Source: Bacteroidota bacterium
GTDB lineage: Bacteria; Bacteroidota; Bacteroidia; Chitinophagales; BACL12
Direction: 5' to 3'
NCBI GenBank assembly: GCA_016706865.1
Contig: JADJIS010000003.1
Location: 1,240,001-1,304,000 of the forward strand
Length of the DNA: 64,000 nucleotides
Position numbers and translations under genes: made by a program. This document shows positions 26,879 to 35,737 of the stretch, piece after piece. How positions within the stretch are numbered: the first letter of the stretch is position 1; every line of letters begins with the position of its first letter. Below the pieces are notes generated by a model. The model was not told the origin of the DNA. It ran no database searches and worked only from the letters and a program-made list of their open reading frames with translations.

Positions 26879-27511
26879 ATGCAACGCAGAATTATTACAG
26901 TTGAGGGAAACATAGGTTCGGGTAAAACATCTTTTGCAAAAAAACTTGCAGCTGCATATAATGCAAAATTGATTTTAGAAACTTTTGCAGACAATCCATT
27001 TTTACAGAAATTTTTTGTTAAACAACAAGACTATGCACTTGGCATGGAAATGTTTTTTATGGCCGAACGATACGAACAATTAAAATCAGAATTGACTGAA
27101 GCTGAGAATATAAATGACATATTTGTTATCGATTACCTTTTTACCAAATCACTATTATACGCCAAAGTAAATTTAGACGATGCAGAATATGGGTTGTATC
27201 AAAAGATATTCAATATTTTAAATCCTAAGGTATTAAAAAGCGATCTGGTGATCTATCTTCATTCAAATCTCGATCGGTTGGTATCCAATATTTATCAACG
27301 TGGAAGAGAATTTGAATTAAGCGTAAAAAAAGAATACCTTAAAAAGATCGAAGAAGTATATCTGAACGAATTTGAAAGATTTGCAGATCAAACCACACTA
27401 ATTTTGGATGTAAGTAATGCAGATTTTGTTGCTGTGGACGCTGATTTTCAGAAAATGTTGGTTTTAATCGATAAACAACACGAACCCGGAATTCACAGGT
27501 ATACAATTTAA
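26879..27511 (+). CDS. Deoxynucleoside kinase (dNK/dGK family)
   Basis: 210 residues with P-loop GNIGSGKTS at 10-18 and the family's ADNPFLQKFF and MFFMAERYEQL segments. These kinases phosphorylate deoxynucleosides for salvage, and specificity (dA, dG, dC or dT) cannot be read from these motifs. The start ATG is well placed. Its stop overlaps an ATG in another frame, but the next real gene starts at 27544. Confidence 0.92.
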   Translation: MQRRIITVEGNIGSGKTSFAKKLAAAYNAKLILETFADNPFLQKFFVKQQDYALGMEMFFMAERYEQLKSELTEAENINDIFVIDYLFTKSLLYAKVNLDDAEYGLYQKIFNILNPKVLKSDLVIYLHSNLDRLVSNIYQRGREFELSVKKEYLKKIEEVYLNEFERFADQTTLILDVSNADFVAVDADFQKMLVLIDKQHEPGIHRYTI

Positions 27512-27543
27512 TGTTTAATTTTACACATAAAATAAAAAAAAAT

Positions 27544-27963
27544 ATGAGAAAACCACTGATTTTTTTGTTCGCAATCGTTGCATTAATGAATTACAGCTTT
27601 GCAGGAAACTCCCCTGCTCCGGAAGGGAAAAAAGCTAAAATTGTAGTGAAATTCAGCTTTGATAACATTGAAGATGGCTACGACCACGACAATAAGACCG
27701 AAGTGTATATTGACGGGAAACTGGCCGGAACTTCTTCAGTAAAAAAAGAGTCCAAAAAAAATTCTGTTAAAGTGACCACCACTCAAGGAACTCACGTTAT
27801 AAAAGTGGTGAATTACGCTTATTACGAAGGCAACTGGGAAGTTCATTCCATTGAAAACAATTACAGCCAGGATTTTGTGTATATAGTTACAAAGGATTTA
27901 ACAAAAAGCTGCACAAAGATCAAACTGTTATTTGATATAGATAATGGTATGCAGTTAAAATAA
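27544..27963 (+). CDS. Small secreted protein, function unknown
   Basis: 139 residues from the ATG at 27544, which immediately precedes a clean signal peptide (MRKPLIFLFAIV...SFAG, about 21 residues). A longer frame from 27511 would add 11 residues ahead of it, so I prefer 27544. The mature protein is Lys/Asp-rich with alternating beta-strand character. I recognise no family. It ends at a strong terminator 24 bp downstream. Confidence 0.72.
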   Translation: MRKPLIFLFAIVALMNYSFAGNSPAPEGKKAKIVVKFSFDNIEDGYDHDNKTEVYIDGKLAGTSSVKKESKKNSVKVTTTQGTHVIKVVNYAYYEGNWEVHSIENNYSQDFVYIVTKDLTKSCTKIKLLFDIDNGMQLK

Positions 27964-27986
27964 TTCTAATCAGACCACACGTTGTG

Positions 27987-28018
27987 AACCTTTCGGTTAA
28001 ACCGGGAGGTTTTTTTTT
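27987..28018 (+). terminator. Rho-independent terminator
   Basis: AACCTTTCGGTT pairs with AACCGGGAGGTT around a one-base loop (two G-T pairs), followed by a run of T residues. It sits just after the small secreted protein gene. Confidence 0.8.
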
Positions 28019-28063
28019 GCTTAAAAAAGCATGGATTTAATTAACTTAGCCTAAAATTCCGGT

Positions 28064-29791
28064 ATGCGATCAGGATTAATTTTAATTGCATTTTTAAATA
28101 CAATATATATGGCAAATACTCAGATAACAGAACTTTATAAATCTAATAAAACTCCGCATTACAACGAGATAATAACACATTATAAAACCCTTGCAAATAA
28201 TTGGGAATATATGCAACTATTGGAATACGGACCCACCGACAGTGTTGAACCACTCCACTTGATAGTTGTAGATCTTGGCAAAGATTTCAACCCTGATAGT
28301 ATTCGCGCAAAAGGGAAAAGCATTTTATTCATTAATAATGGAATACATCCCGGTGAACCTGATGGTATTGATGCTTGTCTTAAATTACTAAATGAATTAT
28401 CCGTAGCAAAAGATTTAAACGAGCAACTAAAAAATGTTGTTTTATGTATAATTCCGGTTTATAATATTGATGGCGCTTTAAATAGAAATTCTACTTCAAG
28501 AGTTAATCAGGATGGACCGGAGGAATTTGGTTTCAGGGGGAATGCACAAAACTATGATCTAAATCGCGACTTTATTAAATGTGAAAGTTTAAATGCACAA
28601 TCTTTTACGGAAATATTCAGAACCTGGGATCCCGATATTTTTGTTGATACACATGTAAGTAACGGTGCTGATTATCAATATGTGATGACGCTGATCGCAA
28701 CCCAACATTCCAAATTACAGGAGCCCTTAGGAACTTATCTAAAACAAAATATGCTTCCTGAAATATATTCCGGAATTGCAGAGGCAGGATATCCGATGTG
28801 TCCTTATATCAATGAAATTAAAAGAACACCTGATGAGGGAATAAGTGGTTTTTTAGATCTGGGAAGATATTCAACCGGATATACTGCATTATTTAATACA
28901 CTGGGTTTTATGCCGGAAACACATATGTTAAAACCATATCCCCAACGCGTGGAATCAACATATGAATTATTAAAAGTTTATATTGAATTTACGAATACAC
29001 ATTCCTCAGAAATAATTTCAATTAGAGAGCAGGCAAAAAATAATTGTAAAAATGCAAACGAATTTGCAATTAACTGGGAACTTGACATGAATAATAAAGA
29101 ATTATTTCTATTTAAAGGATATGAAGCAAAATATAAAACAAGTGAGGTAAGCGGGTTGCAGAGATTATATTACGACAGGAATGAACCGTATGAAAAAAAT
29201 ATTCCTTTTTATGATACCTATACAGCGAATCTTTTGATTACAGCTCCCGTTGCTTATGTAATTCCAAAAGCCTGGCGTGATATAATTGATCGTTTATCAC
29301 TAAATAAAATAACTATGAAACCATTGGAACAGGATTCATTAATGGAAGTGGAAGTTTATTATATTGAAGATCTTAAAAATACATCTGCTGCGTTTGAAGG
29401 GCATTACTTGCACAGTGAAATAAAAGTAAGAAAGGAGATTCAAAAATTACAGTATTATAAAGGCGACATTTTGGTTTACGTAAATCAAACGAGCAATAAC
29501 TATATCGTTCAAACACTGGAACCACAGGCACCGGATTCGTTTTTTGCCTGGGGATTTTTCGATGCAATTTTAATGCAAAAAGAATGGTTCAGCGATTATG
29601 TTTTTGAAGATATAGCGGCGGAATTACTCAAAACAGATCCCGAATTAAAAGCCAAACTTACAGAGAAACAAAAAGCAGATCCCGAATTTGCCGCTAGTGC
29701 CTGGGCTCAATTGCGATTTGTTTATGAAAATTCCATTTATCACGAAAAATCCCATAACCGATACCCTGTGGGAAGATTAATGTCCAATTAA
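28064..29791 (+). CDS. M14-family zinc carboxypeptidase-like protein
   Basis: 575 residues. The M14 zinc ligands are visible: HPGEPDG gives His95 and Glu98, and VDTHVSNG gives His197. The substrate-binding YDLNRDF lies at about 164-170 and a PETHML motif near 283-290 probably holds the catalytic glutamate. The N-terminal 18 residues are hydrophobic and may be a signal peptide, although no clean cleavage site is seen. Residues about 330-575 are an extra C-terminal region of unknown fold. A likely role is peptide trimming at the cell surface or in the periplasm. Confidence 0.85.
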   Translation: MRSGLILIAFLNTIYMANTQITELYKSNKTPHYNEIITHYKTLANNWEYMQLLEYGPTDSVEPLHLIVVDLGKDFNPDSIRAKGKSILFINNGIHPGEPDGIDACLKLLNELSVAKDLNEQLKNVVLCIIPVYNIDGALNRNSTSRVNQDGPEEFGFRGNAQNYDLNRDFIKCESLNAQSFTEIFRTWDPDIFVDTHVSNGADYQYVMTLIATQHSKLQEPLGTYLKQNMLPEIYSGIAEAGYPMCPYINEIKRTPDEGISGFLDLGRYSTGYTALFNTLGFMPETHMLKPYPQRVESTYELLKVYIEFTNTHSSEIISIREQAKNNCKNANEFAINWELDMNNKELFLFKGYEAKYKTSEVSGLQRLYYDRNEPYEKNIPFYDTYTANLLITAPVAYVIPKAWRDIIDRLSLNKITMKPLEQDSLMEVEVYYIEDLKNTSAAFEGHYLHSEIKVRKEIQKLQYYKGDILVYVNQTSNNYIVQTLEPQAPDSFFAWGFFDAILMQKEWFSDYVFEDIAAELLKTDPELKAKLTEKQKADPEFAASAWAQLRFVYENSIYHEKSHNRYPVGRLMSN

Positions 29792-29812
29792 TAATTAATC
29801 TATAAACTCCGG

Positions 29813-29854
29813 ATCTACTAATCTAACTACTAAAGACTAACTCCTAAATACTCA
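29813..29854. repeat. Degenerate heptamer array (NNNCTAA type) abutting dinB
   Basis: Six consecutive heptamers (ATCTACT, AATCTAA, CTACTAA, AGACTAA, CTCCTAA, ATACTCA) run up to the point where dinB-like coding sequence begins. Confidence 0.55.
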
Positions 29855-29877
29855 TTCTGTCCCGTTCAATACTCCAT

Positions 29878-31044
29878 ATGGATCTCGATTCTTTTTTTGT
29901 CTCGGTAGAGGTAATTAAAGACCCGACTTTAAAAGGTAAACCTGTTATTGTTGGAGGAACTGCAGAAAGGGGAATTGTTGCAAGTTGCAGTTATGAAGCT
30001 CGCAAGTTCGGAGTGCGCAGTGCCATGTCGTCGATGACGGCGAAAAAATTATGCCCCGATGCAATTTTTATTCCCGGTAGTTATTATGATTATGCTGATT
30101 ATTCCAAAAGAGTTACCGATATTATTGCTGACCGTGTTCCGGTTCTAGAAAAAGCTTCGATAGATGAATTTTATATTGATCTGAGTGGTATGGATACTTT
30201 TTTTGGAAGTTTTAAACTTGCAAAAGAGTTACGTGAATTAATTAAAAATGAAACGGGTTTACCAATATCGTTTGGTCTTTCTACCAATAAAACGGTCGCC
30301 AAAATAGCAACCGGCGAAGCCAAACCGGACGGTTTCTTATTTATAGAAGCAGGTAAAGAAAAAGAATTCCTTTCCAAATTACATATCACAAAAATTCCCG
30401 GAGTTGGAGACAAAACCTATCCGAAATTAAAAGCAATGGGAGTAGAAATGGTAAAAGATATTCAGGATTTTGATATCATAAAGTTACAGGAAGAATTTGG
30501 AGAAATGGGGATCGCATTGTGGAACAAGGCTAATGGTATTGATAATAACCCGGTTGTTCCCTACACCGACAGAAAATCCATTTCCTCAGAAAACACATTT
30601 GAACAGGATATTACTGATGCTGAGTATTTAGAGACCTATGTAATTTCATTGGTAGAACAATTAAGTTTTAAATTGCGCAAAGAAAATTTTCTTACAAGTT
30701 GCGTTGCAATTAAAATGCGTTATTCCAATTTTGAAACATTTATCCAACAAAGCTCCCTAACGGCAACTGCTTCAGATAATATTCTAATTCCGAAAACAAA
30801 AGAATTATTACATAAAATGTTTGATACCAAAAGAGCTGTTCGTTTAATTGGTGTGCGCTTCAGTAATTTAATGCATGGTCAGCAACAAATTGACATGTTC
30901 AACGATACAGAAGAAAATATCAACCTCTACAAAGCACTGGATGCCATAAATAAAAAATACGGTAACAAAACTGTGCATAGGGCCAAGACTATAAATACCG
31001 GAGATAGAGCTTTTAATCCGTTTAATGGCAAACCCAATGAGTAA
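29878..31044 (+). CDS. dinB: DNA polymerase IV (Y family)
   Basis: 388 residues from the ATG at 29878. The catalytic palm motifs are DLDSFFVSVE at the N-terminus and ASIDEFYIDLSG near 105-116. A helix-hairpin-helix-like IPGVGDKTYPKL sits near 175-186, and the little-finger domain covers about 245-360. Codons upstream of this ATG read RSILH in the same frame, matching the usual DinB start. The true protein may therefore begin at a CTG (29857) or ATT (29854), since an in-frame stop lies at 29845-29847. It carries out error-prone translesion synthesis. A heptamer repeat immediately upstream may have removed an original ATG. Confidence 0.95.
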   Translation: MDLDSFFVSVEVIKDPTLKGKPVIVGGTAERGIVASCSYEARKFGVRSAMSSMTAKKLCPDAIFIPGSYYDYADYSKRVTDIIADRVPVLEKASIDEFYIDLSGMDTFFGSFKLAKELRELIKNETGLPISFGLSTNKTVAKIATGEAKPDGFLFIEAGKEKEFLSKLHITKIPGVGDKTYPKLKAMGVEMVKDIQDFDIIKLQEEFGEMGIALWNKANGIDNNPVVPYTDRKSISSENTFEQDITDAEYLETYVISLVEQLSFKLRKENFLTSCVAIKMRYSNFETFIQQSSLTATASDNILIPKTKELLHKMFDTKRAVRLIGVRFSNLMHGQQQIDMFNDTEENINLYKALDAINKKYGNKTVHRAKTINTGDRAFNPFNGKPNE

Positions 31045-31439
31045 GATTCGAAGGGTTATTAAAGATTCGAAGGGAGAAGATTCGAAGATTCGAAGGGGAA
31101 GGTTCTAAGGAAGAAAAAAGGAAGGAAGGTGTGTAAAGGTTTGAAAAAGGGGGTAATCGATTTGGTTTGAAAATTTTATTTCCTTCCATTAATTTTATTT
31201 TAGCATTAAAATTTTTTAATTTAAAACCACTAGGTCCACTGTCCAACATCTTAGGTTCTAATTCTGAAGATAGAAGAAATATGTAAAGGAAAATAAAGGC
31301 TAAACATTAGATCAAAAAAAATATCATCCATGAAGATATTCCAACTATAAATTAATCTTCAAATTTAAATCAAGCCAAGTCCTAGATCAATTTTCCCATG
31401 TCCTATGTCAAGTCCCCTGTCCCATGTCCCGTGTCCCCT
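31045..31439. repeat. Gene-free 395 bp with short tandem repeats
   Basis: The left part repeats GATTCGAAG (31048-31102). The right part (31396-31437) contains six heptamers such as CCTATGT, CCTGTCC and CATGTCC that end at the DPP IV stop codon. The middle is AT-rich with no recognisable gene. Confidence 0.6.
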
Positions 31440-33602
31440 TCAAAGGTTTTCGAGAACAAAATCCGTCATTAAAGTATAAAGATGTAATCGGGCTCCGCCG
31501 CCGGAAATTCCGTGATTGCGATCGGGATAGGCCATGAGATCGAATTGTTTATTGTATTTTATGAGACTATTTATTAATTCAATGGAATTTTGAAAATGCA
31601 CATTATCATCACCGGTTCCATGCACCAATAAATATTTTCCTTTTAATTGATTTGCATAAAACATGGGAGCATTGGTATCATAACCAGTTGGATTTGATTC
31701 TAAGGTGCCCATATATCTTTCGGAATAAATATTATCGTAATATTTCCAGTTGGTTACAGGTGCAACTGCAATTGCCATTTTAAATACATCAGCACCCTTT
31801 GTAATACATAAACTCGACATATAACCACCATAACTCCAACCCCAGATACCAATTCGTGATCCGTCAACATATTTTTGTTTTGCAAGCCATTTTGCAGCTT
31901 CAATTTGATCGTCGGTCTCGTATTTTCCTAACTGTCCATAAGTTACAGTTCTGAATGCCGTTCCTCTTGACCCTGTTCCACGATTATCAACACAAACAAT
32001 AATATATCCTTTTTGTGCCAACATCTGATGCCACATCATATTAAATCCATCGTAACCTTCAATTACTTCCTGTGATCCGGGGCCACCGTAAAGTGTCATA
32101 AATACAGGATATTTTTTATTCGCATCAAAATCAAAAGGTTTTATCATATATCCATTTAATTCGACACCATCTGTTGTAGTAAATGTAAAATATTCCGGTT
32201 TTTTAACTTTAAGCGTGGATAAATATTCCGTGAGTGCCTTATTATCCTCCAACATTCTTATTTCTTTTCCAGAATTATCACAAAGTGAAATATGATCAGG
32301 AACCATCATACTGCTATTTGTTTTAATAAAATATTTATATCCTGTACTGAAATCAACAGAGTTCATCCCATTTTTATCAGTTAATTTTTTTGATTTTTTC
32401 CCATCTAAAGAAACAGCATAGAGATGACGCTGAAATATAGAACCTTCCGTACTCATATAATAAATGGTATTGGAGGTTTCATCAAAACCCTTAAAAGCAG
32501 TAACATCCCACTCCCCTTTTGTTATTTGATTTATTAATTTGCCGGTCATATCATATTGATAAAGATGATACCACCCGTCTTTTTCACTGCGACATATAAA
32601 AGATTTGTTATCTGGTAAAAAAGTGAGATCATCATTTATTTCGAGATAATATTGCGCTGTTTCGCGGAACATACTCGTTGTATTTCCGTTGGCTGGATTT
32701 GCAAGAAACAACTCCAGATCGTTTTGAAGTCTGTTCATCGTGAATACACAAAGTGCAGAACCATCGTTCGTCCATTTAATTCTCGGAATATATTCATAAC
32801 TTTTTGTGATATTAACTTTCTGTATTTTTTTGGAAGGAATATCATAAATATAAATTTCAACGATACTATTCTTCTCCCCTACCTTTGGATATTTGAATTC
32901 ATAATTTTCAGGATATAATTTTCCCTTGTAGGTCATCATATCAAATTGTGGAACCTTCTCTTCATTAAATTTATAAAATGCGATCTTACTTCCATCAGGG
33001 CTCCACTCAAATGCACGTACTAAAACAAACTCTTCCTCATAAACCCAATCGCTTCCCCCGTTAATAATATAATTCCATTTGCCATCTGTAGTCACCTGAA
33101 ATTCAGTGTTGGAATTCAGATCCTTATAATACAAGTTATTATCTATCACATAAGCAATTTTATTCCCAGCCGGGGCAAAATCAGCATACATCTGTAAACC
33201 TTTATCTGAAAGTTTAGTAGTTTTTCTCGTTTTAATATCATACACAAAATTTTCATCATAGGTTGCGTGACGATATCTTTTTTTCATGCTTGTGGTTAAC
33301 AACAATGCAGTTTCGTCATCATTAAAAGCATAATTTGCAAAATTTGTTACGGCTCCACCAGTTTGATTTACATTAAATACATCGCCATTCTTATTTCCGG
33401 TAGCATATTCATATTTAACAATAGCGGAATCATTTTCATTAAGTGTATAGTGTAAACCATCGTTCATGCTGCGCAGATCGTCTATCCCGGCCGGGTAGAA
33501 AGAATAGTTTGTCCAAATATCATCTACGCTTATCATTCCGTTCTGGGCAATTGCCAATCCGGATAAAAATAAAATTATTGTCGAAAGTATGATCCTTTTC
33601 AT
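31440..33602 (-). CDS. Dipeptidyl peptidase IV (S9B family)
   Basis: 720 residues with a signal peptide ending near residue 19 (GLAIAQ). The beta-propeller domain spans about 30-470 and contains the double-glutamate motif VYEEEF (189-191) that binds the free N-terminus of substrates. The alpha/beta hydrolase domain has GWSYGG (Ser590), HGTGDDN (Asp665/666) and DRNHG (His697). It cleaves X-Pro or X-Ala dipeptides from peptide N-termini in the periplasm. It is a single gene with a TATCTTTC -7-like sequence just upstream of the start. Confidence 0.95.
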   Translation of the reverse strand: MKRIILSTIILFLSGLAIAQNGMISVDDIWTNYSFYPAGIDDLRSMNDGLHYTLNENDSAIVKYEYATGNKNGDVFNVNQTGGAVTNFANYAFNDDETALLLTTSMKKRYRHATYDENFVYDIKTRKTTKLSDKGLQMYADFAPAGNKIAYVIDNNLYYKDLNSNTEFQVTTDGKWNYIINGGSDWVYEEEFVLVRAFEWSPDGSKIAFYKFNEEKVPQFDMMTYKGKLYPENYEFKYPKVGEKNSIVEIYIYDIPSKKIQKVNITKSYEYIPRIKWTNDGSALCVFTMNRLQNDLELFLANPANGNTTSMFRETAQYYLEINDDLTFLPDNKSFICRSEKDGWYHLYQYDMTGKLINQITKGEWDVTAFKGFDETSNTIYYMSTEGSIFQRHLYAVSLDGKKSKKLTDKNGMNSVDFSTGYKYFIKTNSSMMVPDHISLCDNSGKEIRMLEDNKALTEYLSTLKVKKPEYFTFTTTDGVELNGYMIKPFDFDANKKYPVFMTLYGGPGSQEVIEGYDGFNMMWHQMLAQKGYIIVCVDNRGTGSRGTAFRTVTYGQLGKYETDDQIEAAKWLAKQKYVDGSRIGIWGWSYGGYMSSLCITKGADVFKMAIAVAPVTNWKYYDNIYSERYMGTLESNPTGYDTNAPMFYANQLKGKYLLVHGTGDDNVHFQNSIELINSLIKYNKQFDLMAYPDRNHGISGGGARLHLYTLMTDFVLENL

Positions 33603-33771
33603 TTCTAAAATTTTGCGAAAGATAGGGAAAATTGGGGAGTTGGTAGGAGGTAGTGGCAGTGGGGAGTGGCAGTGGGTAGTGGCAGTGGCAGTTAGCAGTC
33701 GCAGTCGTAGTTTGTAACATTGGAGATTATTGCTTCGAATTGGAAAAGTAAACAGTAGGCAGTGGGCAGTG
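33603..33771. repeat. Left part of a 64-bp tandem repeat region
   Basis: AGTGGC/AGTGGGG hexamer-heptamer mixtures (33652-33705) lead into one copy (from 33710) of a 62-66-bp unit that starts GTTTGTAACATTG and contains TTGCTTCGAATTGG. The unit is interrupted at 33771 by the insertion sequence and resumes at 35045. Confidence 0.75.
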
Positions 33772-35044
33772 CACAGGTGTTCGGAAGAAACTGAATCAAC
33801 ATTCCCTTTGTGTACAAACTACTTGTACATCAGCTAGTTATGTTAGATTTTTGAAATATGTTTATTGGCGACATATTAAAGGTGCTACCAGACTCTTTAT
33901 TAGAAGAACTGGCCCTTGAGACCGGGGTCAATAAATATTCTAAAAAATTACAAGGCGAGATTCTTTTTAAACTTCTGATCTATAGTATTGTAAGTAATAA
34001 GGACAATAGTTTACGAGGCATGGAGTCTGCCTATGAAACATTGGCATTCAATGTTTTGAATCAGGAAGGAACGAAATCGAGTATACGTTACAGTTCGATC
34101 AGTGAACGTATAAAGACAATGGACTATCGATATTTTGAAAAATTATTTAATAAATGTGTTGAATTATATGGATCAATTATTGGCGAAGAACATTCGAAAT
34201 TATTACGGTTTGATTCAACAATTATAACTGCATCCGGAAAGTTATTAAAATGTGGTTATGTAATAAAGGGTAGTGCTGCTGCCTATTTAAACCAGTTAAA
34301 ATTTACAATTGGTTTTTCGGAAATACCCATTAGTGCAGATGTCTATAGTGGTTCCATACCTGTTCCGGAAAATACTGCACTTCGAGCAGCGGTTCTGGAG
34401 CACCAACCGTCGAATGAAAATGCGGTAAGAGTCTTTGATAAAGGTGTTTCTGGCCGAAATACCTTTGAAGAACTTTCTAAAAAAAAGATACCATTTGTCA
34501 CTCTGTTGTTTGCCAATAGTAACCTTGAAATTATAAGTGAAAATTTTATCAAGGAAAAAATTATAACAGAAAAACTGACCATCGAATCAGATTGTTGGGT
34601 TCATTTATTTAAAAGAAATGGGAAAACAGAAATACCATTTAGATGCATCCACACAATACAAAATAAAACCGGTGAAGTGTTGCGTTTTATAACGAATATC
34701 CCTGACCTAAGTGCGGAGGAAATTTATGCGCTGTACAAGCAACGTTGGGATATAGAAGTTTTCTTTAAATTTTTAAAGCAAGAACTAAATTTAAGCCATT
34801 TATTAAATCGAAGTGAAAATGGAATCAGAAGTATATTATATGTAACACTGATCGCTTCGATACTAATTATAGTATATAAAAAGACAAATGGGCATAAAGG
34901 ATACAAAATAATGAAGCAACGCTTTGTGCAAGAAATGGAAAAACTAGTGGCTATAGACCTAGTTTACCTTTGCGATGGAAATCCTGAGAAGGCGAAAAAA
35001 ATCCTCTTTAATACATCATGATGGCAATCTTCCGAACACCTGTG
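33772..35044 (+). mobile_element. Complete IS4-family insertion sequence, 1273 bp
   Basis: Perfect 17-bp terminal inverted repeats CACAGGTGTTCGGAAGA lie at 33772-33788 and, inverted, at 35028-35044. They are flanked by a 10-bp direct repeat GTGGGCAGTG (33762-33771 and 35045-35054). Removing the element and one copy of the duplication restores the flanking 64-bp tandem repeat exactly. One intact transposase gene is inside. Perfect ends and an intact gene suggest recent insertion. Confidence 0.92.
33858..35021 (+). CDS. IS4-family DDE transposase
   Basis: 387 residues. Catalytic residues are Asp119 in LRFDST, Asp194 in RVFDKG and Glu300 in QRWDIE. The IS4 signature Y-(2)-R-(3)-E-(6)-K fits exactly as Tyr293, Arg296, Glu300 and Lys307. 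The gene occupies almost the full length between the inverted repeats and has no frameshift, so it is probably active. Confidence 0.95.
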   Translation: MFIGDILKVLPDSLLEELALETGVNKYSKKLQGEILFKLLIYSIVSNKDNSLRGMESAYETLAFNVLNQEGTKSSIRYSSISERIKTMDYRYFEKLFNKCVELYGSIIGEEHSKLLRFDSTIITASGKLLKCGYVIKGSAAAYLNQLKFTIGFSEIPISADVYSGSIPVPENTALRAAVLEHQPSNENAVRVFDKGVSGRNTFEELSKKKIPFVTLLFANSNLEIISENFIKEKIITEKLTIESDCWVHLFKRNGKTEIPFRCIHTIQNKTGEVLRFITNIPDLSAEEIYALYKQRWDIEVFFKFLKQELNLSHLLNRSENGIRSILYVTLIASILIIVYKKTNGHKGYKIMKQRFVQEMEKLVAIDLVYLCDGNPEKAKKILFNTS

Positions 35045-35470
35045 GTGGGCAGTGGGCAGTTTGTAACATTGATGATTAATGCTTCGAATTGGAAAAGTAA
35101 ACAGTCGCAGTCGCAGTCGCAGTTTGTAGCATTGGAGATTATTGCTTCGTATTGAAAAGTAAAAAGTCAACAGTGGGCAGTGGGCAGTTTGTAACATTGA
35201 TAATTATTGCTTCGAAATAAAAAGTAAACAGTCGCAGTCGCAGTCGCAGTTTGTAACATTGATAATTATTGCTTCGAATTGGAAAAGTAAACAGTAGGCA
35301 GTGGGCAGTGGGAAGTTTGTAACATTGGAGATTATTGCTTCGAATTGGAAATGTAAACAGTCAACAGTGGGCAGTGGGCAGTTTGTAACATTGAATGATT
35401 ATTGCTTCGAATTGGAAAAGTAAACAGTCGCAGTCGCAGTCGCAGTTTGTAGCATTGGAGGTATTTCCTT
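35045..35470. repeat. 64-bp tandem repeat array, right part (seven units)
   Basis: Units start with GTTTGTAACATTG or GTTTGTAGCATTGG at 35059, 35122, 35187, 35249, 35315, 35381 and 35445 (62-66 bp apart). Each contains TTGCTTCGAATTGG, AAAGTAAACAGT and then one of two alternative linkers: CAGTCGCAGTCGCAG (6-bp period) or CAGTGGGCAGTGGGCAG (7-bp period). There are no unique spacers and no cas genes. Confidence 0.85.
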
Positions 35471-35545
35471 CGAATTTTAGTGTGATTTCTATTTAAAGCT
35501 TTGGATAGTTTAAAATAGAAACTTGAATTTTCAATCGAAAATTGT

Positions 35546-35664
35546 CCTATTTCCTACTTCCTATGTCATATGTCGTATGTCGTATGTCGTATGTCCTATG
35601 TCATATGTCGTATGTCCTATGTCCTATGTCATATGTCATATGTCGTATGTCCTATGTCATATTT
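35546..35664. repeat. Heptamer tandem array (CNTATGT), 17 units
   Basis: Seventeen consecutive 7-bp units, chiefly CCTATGT, CATATGT and CGTATGT, with exact 7-bp register across 119 bp. An open frame across it translates only the repeat. It ends 73 bp before the next gene. Confidence 0.85.
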
Positions 35665-35737
35665 TACTTTTTGCTGACATATGGTATTTGGAGGGCGGGT
35701 AATTTGCGTTCATTATTAAACCTTAAACCATTGACTT

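Noticed and set aside
35045..35470. Possible CRISPR array
   Set aside because: Regular 62-66-bp spacing was considered, but the whole unit is repeated, there are no unique spacers, and no cas genes are present.
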